The notes under the pieces were generated by a model. The model had not been told where the DNA came from. It was given only the letters and a program-made list of their open reading frames with translations, and searched no databases. A DNA stretch of 64,000 nt, taken from Sodalis ligni (lineage in GTDB: Bacteria > Pseudomonadota > Gammaproteobacteria > Enterobacterales > Enterobacteriaceae). The position numbers and the translations under genes are program-made. This document shows positions 62,689 through 64,000 of this stretch, one piece after another (position 1 is the stretch's first letter; each line of letters begins with the position of its first letter). Location: contig NZ_CP075169.1 of NCBI RefSeq assembly GCF_016865525.2, positions 5,208,337 through 5,272,336 of the forward strand, written 5' to 3'.

Positions 62689-64000
62689 TGGATTTGACCC
62701 CATATATCCATGCACCTATTCTCGCTTAGGTTGATGGTTTCCCCCTGCGCCGATATTCTCTTGGTGAGCGATATCCTAAAGCGCTGTGCGGGTGATATTC
62801 GTTGTAATGTTCGAACGCTAACGACAGGTTTAACACTGCCGTCTGGCTGTCCGGTTTTGGCATCATGCCGATATAATCACGCTTCATCGTCTTAACGAAG
62901 CTTTCTGCTACACCGTTACTTTGTGGACTTCTGATCGCGGTCGTTCTGGGCTCCAGGCCCAGCATTTTAGCGAAGCTCCGGGTTTCATCGGCACGATAGG
63001 CCGAACCGTTATCCGTCAGCCATTCGATGGGCGCTGTCGGCAGGTTTTGCCCGAACCGGCATTCAACTGAGCGTAGCATAACGTCCTGTACCGTATCGCT
63101 GTCATAACCGCCGGTGCTGGCCGCCCAGTCCAGGCTTCCCTGTCGCCACAGTCGATGGCGAAGGTGACCCGCAGTTTTTCGCCGTTATCGCAGCGGAACT
63201 CGAAGCCATCCGAACTCCAACGGAGATTGCTTTCGGCCACCGCCACCCGGCCTGTGTGACGACGGGTATCCGGTGTGGGACGGGTTTCGACTCTAACAAC
63301 AAGCCGTTGTCACGCATCACGCGCCATACCCGTTTTGCGTTCACCCTCGGCAGACCTTCCTGCTCCGAACGGCGGCGCAGATTAGCCCAGATGCGTCGAT
63401 AGCCATAACTCGGCAGGTCGGCCACTTCGGCACGGATGCGGGCCAATAATTCGGCGTCATCCTGATGCCGCTGCTTACGGCCATCTTGCCAATCAGCCTG
63501 CCGGTAACGATAAAGCGAGAGCTGCGCACGTGACACATCCAGGGCTTCACTCACTGGTTTTACTCGTCGTCCCCGGGCAATAAGGGTCCGTGCGCAATCC
63601 ATTTTTGCCTTGCCGTATTCCACCGCCTCCTTGAGGATCTCGGCTTCCATGGTTTTCTTACCCAGAAGGCGCTGGAGTTCGCGGATTTGTTTAATGGCGC
63701 TATTTAACTCAGAAGCCGGCACAACCTCTTCGCCGGCAGAGACCGCCGTCAGGCTGCCGTCCTGATATTGCTTACGCCATTTAAAGACTTGATTAGCATT
63801 CACATTATGACGACGAGCGACAAGAGAAACGGAGCTACCTGGCTGGAAGGTCTCCTGAACGATGGCGATCTTCTCCTGCGGAGTGCGGCGGCGGCGTCGC
63901 TCTGGCTCAGTAAGAACAGTACCCATGATTTCGCTTTGACTAGGCTTAAACATAGCTTTAAGACTACCTCGTATTTTAAGCGGGTCAAAGTGTATGGATC
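62689..64000 (-). mobile_element. IS2-like element, copy 2 (cut by the window edge)
   Basis: It begins TGGATTTGACCCCATATATC, identical to copy 1, and matches copy 1 to the window end except for homopolymer lengths: C5 instead of C4 near 62742, AA to A near 63132, GGGG to GGG near 63282, and T7 to T5 near 63603. About 20 bases of the right end lie outside. A duplication AAGAC (62684-62688) would be expected on the far side. Confidence 0.92.
62726..63953 (-). pseudogene. IS2-like transposase OrfAB, fused at the slippery site and broken downstream
   Basis: OrfA reads as in copy 1, but at the frameshift site the run has A5 instead of A7, so OrfA runs straight into OrfB ([19 protein letters not shown]). 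The fused frame then fails near 63282 ([10 protein letters not shown]) and 63132 (GLGGQHRRL). The catalytic end continues in another frame ([20 protein letters not shown] to [11 protein letters not shown]). As written it is not functional, although each defect is a homopolymer length change. Confidence 0.85.

Overview
This window is a piece of an enterobacterial chromosome (Enterobacterales; possibly Sodalis-like or another lineage rich in IS elements and pseudogenes, which is an inference). It starts with the conserved pair dsbD-yjdC and a tRNA-Phe gene, the same neighbourhood as pheU in E. coli. A P4-type tyrosine integrase follows the 3' end of the tRNA, and everything downstream reads as an integrative and conjugative element (ICE) or its remains. 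The far attachment site was not seen and probably lies beyond the window.

Layout. 1-2.2 kb: chromosomal dsbD, a TetR-type regulator and tRNA-Phe. 2.3-8.8 kb: integrase, small unknown genes, a group II intron with a decayed maturase sitting directly behind a terminator hairpin, and a split AbiJ-like defence gene. 9-24.3 kb (minus strand): an MFS exporter and one giant NRPS gene interrupted by an IS3-family element and an IS21-family element. 25.5-32.3 kb (AT-rich): decayed genes for a polyol dehydrogenase, a PhlG-like hydrolase, a HAD-type nucleotidase, an SDR and a sedoheptulose-7-phosphate cyclase, followed by a convergent luxI/luxR pair. A near-perfect lux box lies in the divergent region between the cyclase operon and luxI. 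32.8-35.6 kb: ICE housekeeping genes (AlpA, DUF2857, a TraR-like zinc finger). 35.7-51.3 kb: a VirB-type type IV secretion operon (virB1-virB11, a Cag12-like lipoprotein, a TrbM/KikA-like protein). A cargo block between virB6 and virB7 holds an IS2-broken restriction endonuclease, a LysE exporter and a VOC protein. 51.6-54.1 kb: LysR and two SDR genes. 54.6-58.3 kb: a palindrome-rich, oriT-like region, a VirD4/MobB coupling protein and a MobC (MOBC class) relaxase. 58.4-60 kb: ccdAB and an ArdC-type antirestriction gene. 60-64 kb: an IS110-family element, an aroE-like remnant and a second IS2-like copy that runs off the window.

The backbone (virB1-11 plus mobB-mobC, an AlpA-like candidate excisionase and a P4-type integrase) resembles the ICEKp1/ICEEc1 group, here at tRNA-Phe and with an NRPS cargo other than yersiniabactin. 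The reconstructed NRPS is a three-module enzyme (Thr, Thr, undetermined residue) with a dual epimerisation/condensation domain and a terminal thioesterase. The luxI-adjacent cluster looks like a quorum-regulated C7-cyclitol pathway in decay.

Caveat: many genes are broken by single-base changes in homopolymer runs. Two IS2-like copies differ, as far as I can compare them, only in homopolymer length. Some of the apparent frameshifts may therefore be sequencing errors.
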